Assembly: GCF_014648515.1 (NCBI RefSeq)
Contig: NZ_BMRG01000029.1
Span: 3,141 to 45,669, forward strand
Source: Saccharothrix coeruleofusca
GTDB taxonomy: Bacteria > Actinomycetota > Actinomycetes > Mycobacteriales > Pseudonocardiaceae
Length of the DNA stretch: 42,529 nucleotides
Reading direction: 5' to 3'
Shown: piece by piece, positions 15,047 to 22,206 of the stretch
Position numbering within the stretch: the stretch's first letter is position 1
Layout of the letters: every line of letters begins with the position of its first letter
Translations under genes and position numbers: made by a program
Notes under the pieces: model-generated
Told to the model about the DNA's origin: nothing
Seen by the model: the letters and a program-made list of their open reading frames with translations, nothing else
Databases searched by the model: none

Positions 15047-15988
15047 ATGACCACGACCACCGAGCGGGGCCGCGCCGCCCTCGCCTTCGGCTCCGTCACC
15101 CTGGAGCGCGTCCCGGAGTACTTCGGCACGGTCCACATACCCCCGCAGCAGTTCTTCCCCGAAGTGAGCCAGGAAACGTGGCGGGACAACGAGGACTGGT
15201 TCGCCCCGGACTTCCTGGACCCCGACTCGGGCACCGTCCGCTCCGCGCTGCAGACGTGGGTGCTGCGCAGCGGCGGCCGGACCATCCTCGTCGACACCGG
15301 CGCGGGCAACGGCAAGGAACGCCCCTACGCCCAGGTGTGGGCGCACCGCCGGACCGCCTACCTGGACCACCTCGCCGCCGTGGGCGTGCGCCCGGAGGAC
15401 GTCGACATCGTCGTCAACACCCACCTGCACAACGACCACGTCGGGTGGAACACCGTGCTCGAAGGGCGGGAGTGGGTGCCGACCTTCCCCAACGCCCGCT
15501 ACCTGATGCCCGCGCGCGACTTCGAGTACTGGAACCCGGTCCACCGGCGCGTCGCGGCGGGCGGTCCGCACAACCAGAACGTCTTCGAGGACAGCATCGC
15601 CCCGGTCCACCGGGCCGGGCTGGTCGAGCTGTGGGAGGACGAGCACGTCATCGACGAGCACCTGCGCCTGGTCCCCGCGCCGGGGCACACGCCCGGCTCC
15701 TCCGCCGTCCTGCTCGACTCCGGCGGCACGAAGGCGATGTTCGTCGGCGACATGCTGCACACCCCGGCGCAGGTGCTCGAACCGCACGCCAACAGCTGCT
15801 TCTGCGAGGACCCCGAGCAGGCGCGGGCGACCCGGCGGGAGCTGCTGTCCCGCGCCGCCGACGAGGACGCCCTGGTCTTCCCCGCGCACTTCGGCGGCGC
15901 GGGCGGGTTCCGGGTGCGGGCCTGCGGCGAGGGCTTCGCACTGGCCGAGTGGGCACCGTTCGCCGCCCCCGAGCTGACCGAGGACTGA
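15047..15988 (+). CDS. MBL-fold metallo-hydrolase (lactonase-like)
   Basis: A 313-residue metallo-beta-lactamase-fold enzyme. The zinc motif is THLHNDHVGW (HxHxDH, about residues 124-133). Further ligands are His in APGHTPGSS, Asp in FVGDMLHTP and His in FPAHFGG near the end. The segment between (FPNARYLMPARDFEYW) is typical of AHL-lactonase-like and sulfatase-like members. The substrate is not evident; an ester, lactone or amide is likely. A strong AGGAGG lies ahead of ATG. The carboxylesterase gene begins six bases after the stop, so the two are one operon, divergent from an MmyB-like regulator that probably controls it. Confidence 0.9.
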   Translation: MTTTTERGRAALAFGSVTLERVPEYFGTVHIPPQQFFPEVSQETWRDNEDWFAPDFLDPDSGTVRSALQTWVLRSGGRTILVDTGAGNGKERPYAQVWAHRRTAYLDHLAAVGVRPEDVDIVVNTHLHNDHVGWNTVLEGREWVPTFPNARYLMPARDFEYWNPVHRRVAAGGPHNQNVFEDSIAPVHRAGLVELWEDEHVIDEHLRLVPAPGHTPGSSAVLLDSGGTKAMFVGDMLHTPAQVLEPHANSCFCEDPEQARATRRELLSRAADEDALVFPAHFGGAGGFRVRACGEGFALAEWAPFAAPELTED

Positions 15989-15993
15989 TCCTG

Positions 15994-17403
15994 TTGCGCC
16001 ACGAGGAAATCACCGTCGACACCGGCGCGGTGCGCGGCTACCTGGCCGACGGCGTCGCCGTGTTCCACGCCATCCCCTACGCCGCCGCGCCGCACGGGGC
16101 GGCCCGGTTCGCGCCGCCCCAGCCGCCCACCCCGTGGCAGGGCGTCCGGGACGCCACCCGCCCCGGCCCCACCGCGCCCCAGCCCAAGCGCGACGCCTTC
16201 GGCGGGCTGGACATGTCCCCGTACTTCGGGCCGGGCTGGGTGCCCGGCGAGGAGTACCTGACCGTGGACGTCCGCACCCCCGCCGGACGCCACGCCGACC
16301 TGCCGGTGATGGTCTTCGTGCACGGCGGCGGCTTCACCGCGGGCTCCACGCGCAGCCCGCTCTACGACGGCACCGCGTTCGCCCGCGACGGCGTCGTGCT
16401 GGTCACCGTCAACTACCGGCTCAACGTGGCCGGGTTCCTGCACCTGCCCGACGCGCCGGACAACCGCGGCCTGCTCGACGTGCTGGCCGCGCTGGGCTGG
16501 GTGCGGCGCAACATCGCGGCCTTCGGCGGCGACCCCGGCAACGTGACGGTGTTCGGCCAGTCGGCCGGGGCCACCCTGCTCGGGGCGGTGCTGGCCGACC
16601 CGCGCTCCGAGGGGCTGCTGCGCCGCGCGATCCTGCAGAGCGGCAGCGGCACCGGGGCGTTCACCCCGGCGCAGGCGGGGATCGTCACCCGGCGGCTCGC
16701 CGAGCACCTGGGCGTGCCCGGCACCGCCGCCGCCCTCGCCGACGTGCCCGACGCCGACCTGGTGGCCGCCTGCTCGGCGCTGGGCGGGCTCGACCTGGCC
16801 GCCGACGGCACCCCGGACCCGCTGATGGGGCTCAGCCCGTTCAGCGTGGTCGCCGACGAGCAGCCCGCGACCGCGCTGGCCAGGGGCGTCGCCGCCGACG
16901 TGGACCTGATGGTGGGCACCAACAGCGACGAGGGGCACCTCTACCTGGTGCCGCTCGGCAAGTTCACCACCAGCACGTGGCAGGACGTGCACGACACCGC
17001 CGCGCTGATGTCGGCCGACCCGGCGGCCGAGGTCGCCGCCCGCCGCCGCGCCCACCCGGACGCGACGGCGGGGCAGATCCGCTCGCGGCTGCTGGCCGAG
17101 GGCCTGTTCGGCGCGGGCACGCGGGCGCTGGCCCGCGCCCACCCGGCGCACAACACCTACGTCTACGAGTTCACCTGGCAGTCCTCGGAACTCGGGGCCA
17201 CGCACACGATGGAGCTGCCGTTCGTGTTCGACCTGGCGCACCTGGCCGCGCTGTCCGGTCGGGGCAAGCTCTTCGGCACCGCCGTGCCACCGTCCGAGCT
17301 GGCCAAGGAGGTGCACGCGGACTGGGTGCGCTTCGCCGCCACCGGCACCCCCGGCTGGCCCCCCTCCCACGACGTCGGCAAGTACTACCCGACCCACCCG
17401 TGA
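15994..17403 (+). CDS. Type B carboxylesterase
   Basis: A 469-residue carboxylesterase. It has the N-terminal DTGAVRGYLADGVAVFHAIPYA, the oxyanion-hole motif VHGGGF, the nucleophile Ser in FGQSAGAT, the acid in GTNSDEGHLY and the His in GATHTMELPFVFD. It hydrolyses carboxylic esters; the substrate is unknown. No ATG or GTG precedes the conserved start, so I use TTG at 15994, which follows GAGG (15979-15982) by 11 bases, six bases after the MBL gene. No signal peptide. The last codons (VGKYYPTHP) are encoded by an interspersed repeat (17377 on), so the natural C-terminus may have been replaced; the protein is still nearly family length. Confidence 0.88.
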   Translation: MRHEEITVDTGAVRGYLADGVAVFHAIPYAAAPHGAARFAPPQPPTPWQGVRDATRPGPTAPQPKRDAFGGLDMSPYFGPGWVPGEEYLTVDVRTPAGRHADLPVMVFVHGGGFTAGSTRSPLYDGTAFARDGVVLVTVNYRLNVAGFLHLPDAPDNRGLLDVLAALGWVRRNIAAFGGDPGNVTVFGQSAGATLLGAVLADPRSEGLLRRAILQSGSGTGAFTPAQAGIVTRRLAEHLGVPGTAAALADVPDADLVAACSALGGLDLAADGTPDPLMGLSPFSVVADEQPATALARGVAADVDLMVGTNSDEGHLYLVPLGKFTTSTWQDVHDTAALMSADPAAEVAARRRAHPDATAGQIRSRLLAEGLFGAGTRALARAHPAHNTYVYEFTWQSSELGATHTMELPFVFDLAHLAALSGRGKLFGTAVPPSELAKEVHADWVRFAATGTPGWPPSHDVGKYYPTHP

Positions 17404-17478
17404 TGGCCGCTAACCACCACCCGGTGCGCGTGAACGTCGAACTCGGGGGTCCCGGGCGTTCGACTCGCGGCAGTCCTA
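17377..17478 (+). repeat. Interspersed repeat, copy B, spanning two convergent gene ends
   Basis: GGCAAGTACTACCCGA at 17377-17392 matches copy A exactly. 17405-17464 aligns to 6449-6508 without gaps at about two thirds identity. It ends in two tandem units (17432-17454 and 17455-17477) akin to 6575-6620. The element encodes the last eight codons of the carboxylesterase and its end supplies the TAG stop of the facing lipase (17476-17478). Confidence 0.7.
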
Positions 17479-18741
17479 TTTGGACTGGGTGAAGCGCTGG
17501 GTCAGGAAGGCAATGGCGCCGGGGACGCCGTGCGACTGCTCGCTGCTGTGGTCCTGCGCGGCGTCCTCCACCAGCACCACGTCCGCGCCGCGCTCGCGGT
17601 ACTGCGCCGCCAGCCGCCGCGCCCCGGCCACGGGCAGCAGCTCGTCGCCGGTGGCGTGGTACATGTAGACCGGCGCGGTCGGCGTGCCGCCGAAGCCGAG
17701 CGGGCTCGCGGCGTGGGCGAAGCGCTCGAAGGACCCCGAGGTCAACGACCCCGGCCACGCCTCGAACCGCTCCAGCGTCGCCGGCGCGGGGTGGCTCAGG
17801 ATGGCGTCACCCAGGCAGCCGTGCGCCACCGCGTCGGCCTGGGCGCGTGCGGAGGCGGTCAGGTACCGGTCGACACCCGCCTTCGGGTAGGCGTTGCGCA
17901 AGGCGGCGAGCCCGAACAGCAGCCACCCGCCCGAGGACTGCTCGCCGACCGACCGCAGGCTCGCGTTGAGATCGGTGATCACGCCGCCCTGCGCGACGCC
18001 GCTGATCCTCAGCTCCGGGGCGTAGCCGGACTGCTTCTGCGCGGCCGACGCGGTGGCGAAGCCCCCGCCGGAGTAGCCCCACAGGCCGATCGGGGCCTGG
18101 CGGTGCACCCTGGCCGGGCCGAAGGAACGGGCCGCGCGGATGCCGTCGAGGACGCCGTGCGCGGCGGCGGAGGCGCCCAGGAACTGCGACTTCGGCCCCT
18201 CGTAGTCGGGCACCACGACCGCCCAGCCCCGCCGCACGGCCGCCGCCACCTGCTCCCGGTCGAACCCGGCCTGCCGCTCGGCCAGCGGGGACACCGCCGC
18301 GCCCGAGCGCAGCACGTAGGACGGCGCGCAGAAGGTCGCCAGGCCGTCCTCGGGCGTCTGGTACGACAGCAGCGGGCGCGGCCCGCCCCCGGTCCACGGC
18401 GCGGTCGGCACCAGCAGGGTGGCGACCGTGGCCGTCGCCCGCCCGTCGTTGTCGCGGGTCTTGTAGAGCAGCTGCCACACCTCGGCGGGCGCGGGCACCG
18501 CCAAGGCGTCGGCGGGCAGCCGCCGCGACCGCAGCACCGCGCCGTCGGGCTTGGACCCCAGGCGCGACGGCACCGCGTAGAACGGATCGTCGTCCGGTCG
18601 CGGCAGCCCGGCGGTGGGGGAGGACGGCGCGGGGGAGGACGTCGCGGGGGCCGCCGACGCGGCGGGCGCGGCGGCCACGGCGGTGAGCGCCACGGCCGCC
18701 GCGACGACCAGCCGCGCGGCTTTCCAGCGGTGAAGGGGCAT
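17476..18741 (-). CDS. Secreted lipase of the LIP (Candida antarctica lipase A-like) family
   Basis: A 421-residue protein with a clear signal peptide (basic start, long Ala/Val core, ASA/APA cleavage near residues 29-32), then an Ala/Ser/Pro linker. The mature part has DPFYAVPSRLGSKPDGAVLRSR and WQLLYKTRDNDGRATATVATLLVP, both typical of secretory lipases. The nucleophile is Ser in GYSGGGFA. The acid is likely in YHATGDELLP and the His in AAQDHSSEQSHG. It would hydrolyse triacylglycerols or other esters outside the cell. The ribosome site GAGGAG precedes ATG. It is divergent from an MmyB-like regulator. Its stop codon lies in an interspersed repeat. Confidence 0.9.
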   Translation of the reverse strand: MPLHRWKAARLVVAAAVALTAVAAAPAASAAPATSSPAPSSPTAGLPRPDDDPFYAVPSRLGSKPDGAVLRSRRLPADALAVPAPAEVWQLLYKTRDNDGRATATVATLLVPTAPWTGGGPRPLLSYQTPEDGLATFCAPSYVLRSGAAVSPLAERQAGFDREQVAAAVRRGWAVVVPDYEGPKSQFLGASAAAHGVLDGIRAARSFGPARVHRQAPIGLWGYSGGGFATASAAQKQSGYAPELRISGVAQGGVITDLNASLRSVGEQSSGGWLLFGLAALRNAYPKAGVDRYLTASARAQADAVAHGCLGDAILSHPAPATLERFEAWPGSLTSGSFERFAHAASPLGFGGTPTAPVYMYHATGDELLPVAGARRLAAQYRERGADVVLVEDAAQDHSSEQSHGVPGAIAFLTQRFTQSK

Positions 18742-18858
18742 CAGGACTCCTCGTCAGGGGTGGACAACGCCTCCCGACGCTAGGTCGGCCCAGGCGGACC
18801 TCCCTCGTCCCCGTTTCCCCGGGGGTGGCAGTCCTACCCACTCCCGCCGCCCGCCCCG

Positions 18859-18864
18859 CACACT
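18859..18864 (+). promoter_or_regulatory. -10 element CACACT of a leaderless MmyB-like regulator gene
   Basis: CACACT ends seven bases before ATG (18872) with no ribosome site between. Same layout as CAGACT-7-ATG at 22194 and CATACT-6-ATG at 14910. Confidence 0.45.
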
Positions 18865-18871
18865 GGTCGAC

Positions 18872-19777
18872 ATGGCCGAACCGCACCCGCACGCGCGCGA
18901 GCTGGGCGACTTCCTGCGCGCCCGGCGGAACAGACTGCGCCCGCAGGACGTCGGACTCGAACCGGGCGGCAGGCGCAAGGTCACCGGCCTGCGCCGCGAG
19001 GAGCTGGCCCTGCTGGCGGGCCTGAGCACCGACTACTACCAGCGCCTGGAGCAGGGGCGCGAGGTCAGGCCCTCCGACGACGTCCTCGACGCCATCGCCG
19101 CCGCGCTGGTCCTCGACGAGCAGGAGCGCGCCCACCTGTTCGCCCTGGCCCGCGCGGCGCGACGGCCCAAGCCCACCCCGCCGCGCCGCCCGGAACGAGT
19201 CCCCGACAGCACCCGCAACCTGCTGCACGTCCTGGCCACCCCCGCGCTGGTCGTCGGCAGGCACCTCGACGTGCTGGCCTGGAACCCGCTGGCCGAGACC
19301 CTCTTCGGCGGCCCGCGCGACCACCCGCCGGAACGGCTCAACCTGCTGCTCGGCCTGTTCCTCGACCCCGAGTCCCGGCTGCGCTGCCCGAACTGGGAGG
19401 GCTTCGCCCGCCAGTACATCGGGATGCTGCGCACCGGCCTCGCCGCCGACCCCACCCACCCGCGCGCCACCGCGATCATCGGTGAGCTGAGCATCCGCAG
19501 CGACGAGTTCCGGCGGATGTGGGCCCGGCACGACGTGCGCGCGTCGGTCCACGGCACCAAGGTGTTCCGCCACCCCGAGGCGGGCGAGATGACCCTGACC
19601 TGGGACACCTACCCGCTGCCCGGCAACCCCGGCCCGCTGCTGCTGGTCTACACCGCCGAACCCGGCACCCCCGACGCCGAACGCCTCCAGCTCCTCGCGT
19701 CCCTGACCGCCACGCGGGCCGCCGGTCACCGGGCCAGCGCGCGCAACACCCGCCCGGTGACCTCGTCGAGGGGGTAG
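18872..19777 (+). CDS. XRE-family MmyB-like regulator divergent from the secreted lipase
   Basis: A 301-residue protein. The helix-turn-helix (about 8-75) contains LGDFLRARRNRLRPQDVGLEPGGRRKVTGLRREELALLAGLSTDYYQRLEQGR. The MmyB ligand domain (about 110-275) has LVVGRHLDVLAWNPLAETLF, IIGELSIRSDEFRRMWARHDV and HPEAGEMTLTWDTYPLPG. Family members often regulate the divergent enzyme gene, here the lipase. The last 17 codons are antisense to the end of the next regulator gene, a 52-base tail-to-tail overlap (19726-19777). A CACACT -10 element stands seven bases before ATG, so the mRNA is probably leaderless. No clear palindrome is seen in the 130-base divergent spacer. Confidence 0.92.
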   Translation: MAEPHPHARELGDFLRARRNRLRPQDVGLEPGGRRKVTGLRREELALLAGLSTDYYQRLEQGREVRPSDDVLDAIAAALVLDEQERAHLFALARAARRPKPTPPRRPERVPDSTRNLLHVLATPALVVGRHLDVLAWNPLAETLFGGPRDHPPERLNLLLGLFLDPESRLRCPNWEGFARQYIGMLRTGLAADPTHPRATAIIGELSIRSDEFRRMWARHDVRASVHGTKVFRHPEAGEMTLTWDTYPLPGNPGPLLLVYTAEPGTPDAERLQLLASLTATRAAGHRASARNTRPVTSSRG

Positions 19778-20517
19778 AACAGCTCGATCGCCAGCTCCGA
19801 CAGCGTCACGTCGGCGGGCGCGCCGAACGTCGCCACGGTGCTGAACATCGCCAGCTCGCCGTGCGGGGTGCGGACCCGCAGCGGCACCTGGATCGGCCCC
19901 GACGGCTGGTCGTCGGCGCGCTCCTCGGACACGCCACCGGGCAGCGGGTAGCGGCGCACCTCCTCGTACAGCTCGCGCAGGCCCGCGTCCCCGGTGGCGT
20001 TGACCTGGCGCAGCAGCCGTTCCAGGAACAGCGCCCGGACCTGGTGGAAGTTGACCAGCCGCGAGGCCAGCCCCTCGGGGTGCAGGGTCAGGCGGAACAC
20101 GTTGGGCCTGGGCCGCAGCAGGTGCTCCGGTGTGCCGTCCATGAGCACGGGCATGGCCCGGTTGCCCGCCAGCACGTCCCAGCGGCGGTCGACCACCACC
20201 GCCGGGTACGGCTCGTGCGCGGCCAGCATGGTGTCCAGCGCCGAGCGGACCGACGCCAGCGCCCGGTCGTCCAGGTCGCTCTCCCGGTACGCGGGCGCGT
20301 AGTCGGCGGCCAGCAGCAACGTGTTGCGCTCGCGCAGGGGGATCTCCAGCGCGCCGCACAGGCGCAGCACCATCGCCCGGCTGGGCCGGGCGCGCCCGGT
20401 CTCCACACAGGACAGGTGCCGCGCGGAAGTGCCCGCCAGCAGGGCCAGGTCGAGCTGGCTGAGCCTGCGTCGCCGCCGCCACTGCCGCAGCAGCGCCCCC
20501 GGCCCGTGCGCGTCCAT
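19726..20517 (-). CDS. XRE-family MmyB-like regulator divergent from a small membrane protein
   Basis: A 263-residue protein of a second MmyB-like subtype. The helix-turn-helix lies at about 8-65 (LLRQWRRRRRLSQLDLALLAGTSARHLSCVETGRARPSRAMVLRL) and the ligand domain from about 100 (AVVVDRRWDVLAGNRAMPVLM, RPNVFRLTLHPEGLASRLVNF, and the typical ELAIELFYPLDEVTGRVLRAL end). A TACCCT -10 element is six bases before ATG, so the mRNA is likely leaderless. A perfect 17-base palindrome at 20553-20569 lies in the divergent spacer and is the likely binding site. Its 3' end overlaps the facing regulator gene by 52 bases. Confidence 0.9.
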   Translation of the reverse strand: MDAHGPGALLRQWRRRRRLSQLDLALLAGTSARHLSCVETGRARPSRAMVLRLCGALEIPLRERNTLLLAADYAPAYRESDLDDRALASVRSALDTMLAAHEPYPAVVVDRRWDVLAGNRAMPVLMDGTPEHLLRPRPNVFRLTLHPEGLASRLVNFHQVRALFLERLLRQVNATGDAGLRELYEEVRRYPLPGGVSEERADDQPSGPIQVPLRVRTPHGELAMFSTVATFGAPADVTLSELAIELFYPLDEVTGRVLRALAR

Positions 20518-20523
20518 GCCGGG

Positions 20524-20529
20524 AGGGTA
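20524..20529 (-). promoter_or_regulatory. -10 element TACCCT of a leaderless MmyB-like regulator gene
   Basis: On the minus strand TACCCT (TAnnnT) lies six bases before the ATG at 20517. No ribosome site is present. The palindrome at 20553-20569 would lie just upstream of the -35 position, compatible with control by binding there. Confidence 0.6.
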
Positions 20530-20552
20530 GCCACCCCCGGATCACCGGGGCC

Positions 20553-20569
20553 ATGACCTCCGAGGTCAT
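20553..20569. promoter_or_regulatory. Palindromic operator candidate for the adjacent MmyB-like regulator
   Basis: ATGACCTC-C-GAGGTCAT is a perfect 8-1-8 palindrome in the spacer between the regulator (start 20517) and the membrane protein gene (start 20637). The ATG inside it opens a longer version of the membrane protein frame, but that start has no ribosome site. Confidence 0.75.
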
Positions 20570-20636
20570 TGAACCCGCGCCCGCCCCGGTGCGACGGTCA
20601 CCGCGAACAGCGGCCCGAACACCCGAGGAGACGCCG

Positions 20637-21059
20637 ATGAACACCGCTCCCGACACCGCCACCGACACCGCGCCCGGATCGGACCTGCTGCGCGGCAGCC
20701 TGCGCGCGGACGCCTGGGGCACCGCGGTGTTCGGCGTCGTCATGCTGGCGGGCGGGGGGTGGCTCAGCGGCCCGCTCGGCCTGCCCGCCGGGTGGTTCAC
20801 CCCGATCGGGATCGCCATGCTGGGCGGGGCCGCCGCCCTCGGCCTCATCGCGGGCTACCCGCGAATCCCGCCCCGGCCCGCCGCTCTCGCCGTCGCGGGC
20901 AACGGCGTCTCCGGCGCGGCGATGCTCCTGCTCGTGGCCACCGGAGCGCTGCCGCTGACCGGCCTGGGCGTCGCCTTCGTGCTGGTCGGGGCGGCGTGGG
21001 TGACCGGCTTCGCCGCCCTCCAGCTCACCGGCCTGCGGCGCTCGCGCGCCCGGGCGTGA
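20637..21059 (+). CDS. Small integral membrane protein, four predicted membrane segments
   Basis: A 140-residue hydrophobic protein that I cannot name. After a hydrophilic start (MNTAPDTATDTAPGSDLLRGSLRAD) there are four hydrophobic stretches: AWGTAVFGVVMLAGGGWLSGPLGL, FTPIGIAMLGGAAALGLIAGY, AALAVAGNGVSGAAMLLLVATG and LGVAFVLVGAAWVTGFAALQL, ending with a basic tail (RRSRARA) likely in the cytoplasm. ATG at 20637 follows GAGGAG by six bases and is preferred over the ATG at 20553, which lies in the palindrome. It probably belongs to the regulon of the divergent MmyB-like regulator. No transport or enzyme motif is visible. Confidence 0.75.
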   Translation: MNTAPDTATDTAPGSDLLRGSLRADAWGTAVFGVVMLAGGGWLSGPLGLPAGWFTPIGIAMLGGAAALGLIAGYPRIPPRPAALAVAGNGVSGAAMLLLVATGALPLTGLGVAFVLVGAAWVTGFAALQLTGLRRSRARA

Positions 21060-21101
21060 CGGGCGGGCGTGACGGCCCGTCGAGGCCGCCACGCCCGCCC
21101 G
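21060..21101. terminator. Hairpin terminator between convergent membrane protein and tautomerase genes
   Basis: A perfect 12-base-pair stem (21060-21071 with 21090-21101; CGGGCGGGCGTG and its complement) starts one base after the membrane protein stop and ends five bases from the tautomerase stop. Confidence 0.75.
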
Positions 21102-21105
21102 CGCG

Positions 21106-21315
21106 TCAGGCGTCGCCGTTGAGCATCGCCGCGGTCAGCACGTTGCCCGCGACGCCCCAGCCCCCGTCCGGGACCTCGTCGACGAGCACGACCGTGGTCG
21201 CGCGGGCGCGCTCCCCGTAGATCTCCACGTACAGCTCGGTGGTGCGCTCGACGATCTTCTTCTTGTCCTCGGCGCTGATCGTGTCCGCCGGGACCTTGAA
21301 GTTGGCGAATGGCAC
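21106..21315 (-). CDS. 4-oxalocrotonate tautomerase-like small enzyme
   Basis: A 69-residue protein of the 4-OT family, of normal length. After removal of Met the N-terminal residue is Pro (MPFANFKVPADT), the catalytic base of the family. The rest (KKKIVERTTELYVEIYGERARATTVVLVDEVPDGGWGVAGN) matches the family, with the Arg pair of the active site present. It catalyses keto-enol tautomerisation of small 2-oxo acids or related compounds. The start is GTG (21315), with AAGGAG six bases upstream. It follows the SDR gene by 46 bases on the same strand and probably shares its promoter and its regulation by the MmyB-like regulator at 22207. Confidence 0.9.
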   Translation of the reverse strand: MPFANFKVPADTISAEDKKKIVERTTELYVEIYGERARATTVVLVDEVPDGGWGVAGNVLTAAMLNGDA

Positions 21316-21361
21316 TGGTTTCTCCTTGGTTGTGTTGAGTGCTCGCTCGGTGGGTGCGGTG

Positions 21362-22120
21362 TCAGACCAGGCCGCCGTTGGCGCGCAGCACCTGGCCGTT
21401 GACCCAGCGGCCACGGGGACCGGCGAGGAAGGCGACCACGTCCGCGATGTCCTCCGGGGAGCCCAGGCGCTCCAGCGGCGGAGCCTTGGCCAGCGCCTCC
21501 ACCTGCTCCTCGGTCTTGCCGTCCAGGAACAGCTCGGTGGCCGTCGGGCCGGGCGCGACCGCGTTGACCGTGACGTCGCGCCCGCGCAGCTCGCGGGCGA
21601 GGATCAGGGTGATCGCCTCCACCGCGCCCTTGCTGGCGACGTAAGCGCCGTAGCCGGGGAACTGCGTGCCCACGACGGAGGTCGAGAAGCCCACGAGCGC
21701 GCCGCCCGCGCGCAGCCGCCGGGCCGCCTGCTGGGCGACGACGAAAGCCCCCCGGATGTTGGTGCGGTGCAACCGGTCCAGCACGTCCAGGTCCAGCTCC
21801 GCGATGGGGGACAGGGCCAGCCGGGCCGCGCAGTTGACCACGACGTCGACGCCGCCGTACTCGGTCTCGGCGCGGTCGAACAGCGCGGCCACCGCGGTCT
21901 CGTCGGCCACGTCGGCCCGCACCGCGACCGCCTGCCCGCCCGAGGCGGTGATCGCGCCCACGGTTTCCGCCGCGGCGGCGTCGTCGCCGACGTAGTTGAC
22001 CACGACGGCCAAGCCGTCGTCGGCGAGCCTGCGGGAGACCGCGCGGCCGATGCCGCGCGAACCCCCGGTGACGACGGCGACCCGTCGCGTCCCTCCGGCA
22101 AAGGGGTCGGTGGTTGTCAT
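21362..22120 (-). CDS. SDR-family oxidoreductase divergent from an MmyB-like regulator
   Basis: A 252-residue classical short-chain dehydrogenase. The cofactor motif TGGSRGIG is at about 18-25, the NCAA version of the NNAG motif near 89-92, then the Ser of the triad in GFSTSVV and YxxxK in YGAYVASKGAVE. The acceptor of the hydride is unknown. ATG at 22120 is chosen; an upstream ATG at 22138 has no ribosome site. CACGGT six bases before ATG may be a -10 of a leaderless mRNA, though the match is weaker than for the regulators. SDR genes divergent from MmyB-like regulators are a common pairing in actinomycetes. The tautomerase gene follows in the same direction. Confidence 0.92.
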   Translation of the reverse strand: MTTTDPFAGGTRRVAVVTGGSRGIGRAVSRRLADDGLAVVVNYVGDDAAAAETVGAITASGGQAVAVRADVADETAVAALFDRAETEYGGVDVVVNCAARLALSPIAELDLDVLDRLHRTNIRGAFVVAQQAARRLRAGGALVGFSTSVVGTQFPGYGAYVASKGAVEAITLILARELRGRDVTVNAVAPGPTATELFLDGKTEEQVEALAKAPPLERLGSPEDIADVVAFLAGPRGRWVNGQVLRANGGLV

Positions 22121-22152
22121 GCCCCTACCGTGCGGCACCGCGCGGAACGGTG

Positions 22153-22173
22153 ACAGGGGACGCCATCCCCTGT
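22153..22173. promoter_or_regulatory. Inverted repeat between SDR and MmyB-like regulator, candidate operator
   Basis: ACAGGGGA-CGCCA-TCCCCTGT, perfect 8-base arms around five bases, lies in the 86-base divergent spacer, 33 bases from the SDR start and 34 from the regulator start. Position fits an operator for both genes. Confidence 0.7.
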
Positions 22174-22193
22174 GTCGGCGGCCCGCTCCGACG

Positions 22194-22199
22194 CAGACT
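22194..22199 (+). promoter_or_regulatory. -10 element CAGACT of a leaderless MmyB-like regulator gene
   Basis: CAGACT ends seven bases before ATG (22207) and no ribosome site is present. The operator candidate at 22153-22173 covers the -35 position. Confidence 0.45.
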
Positions 22200-22206
22200 G
22201 GACGGC

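Noticed and set aside
20553-20636. Longer N-terminus for the small membrane protein
   Set aside because: The ATG lies inside a regulatory palindrome without a ribosome site; ATG at 20637 has GAGGAG at six bases.
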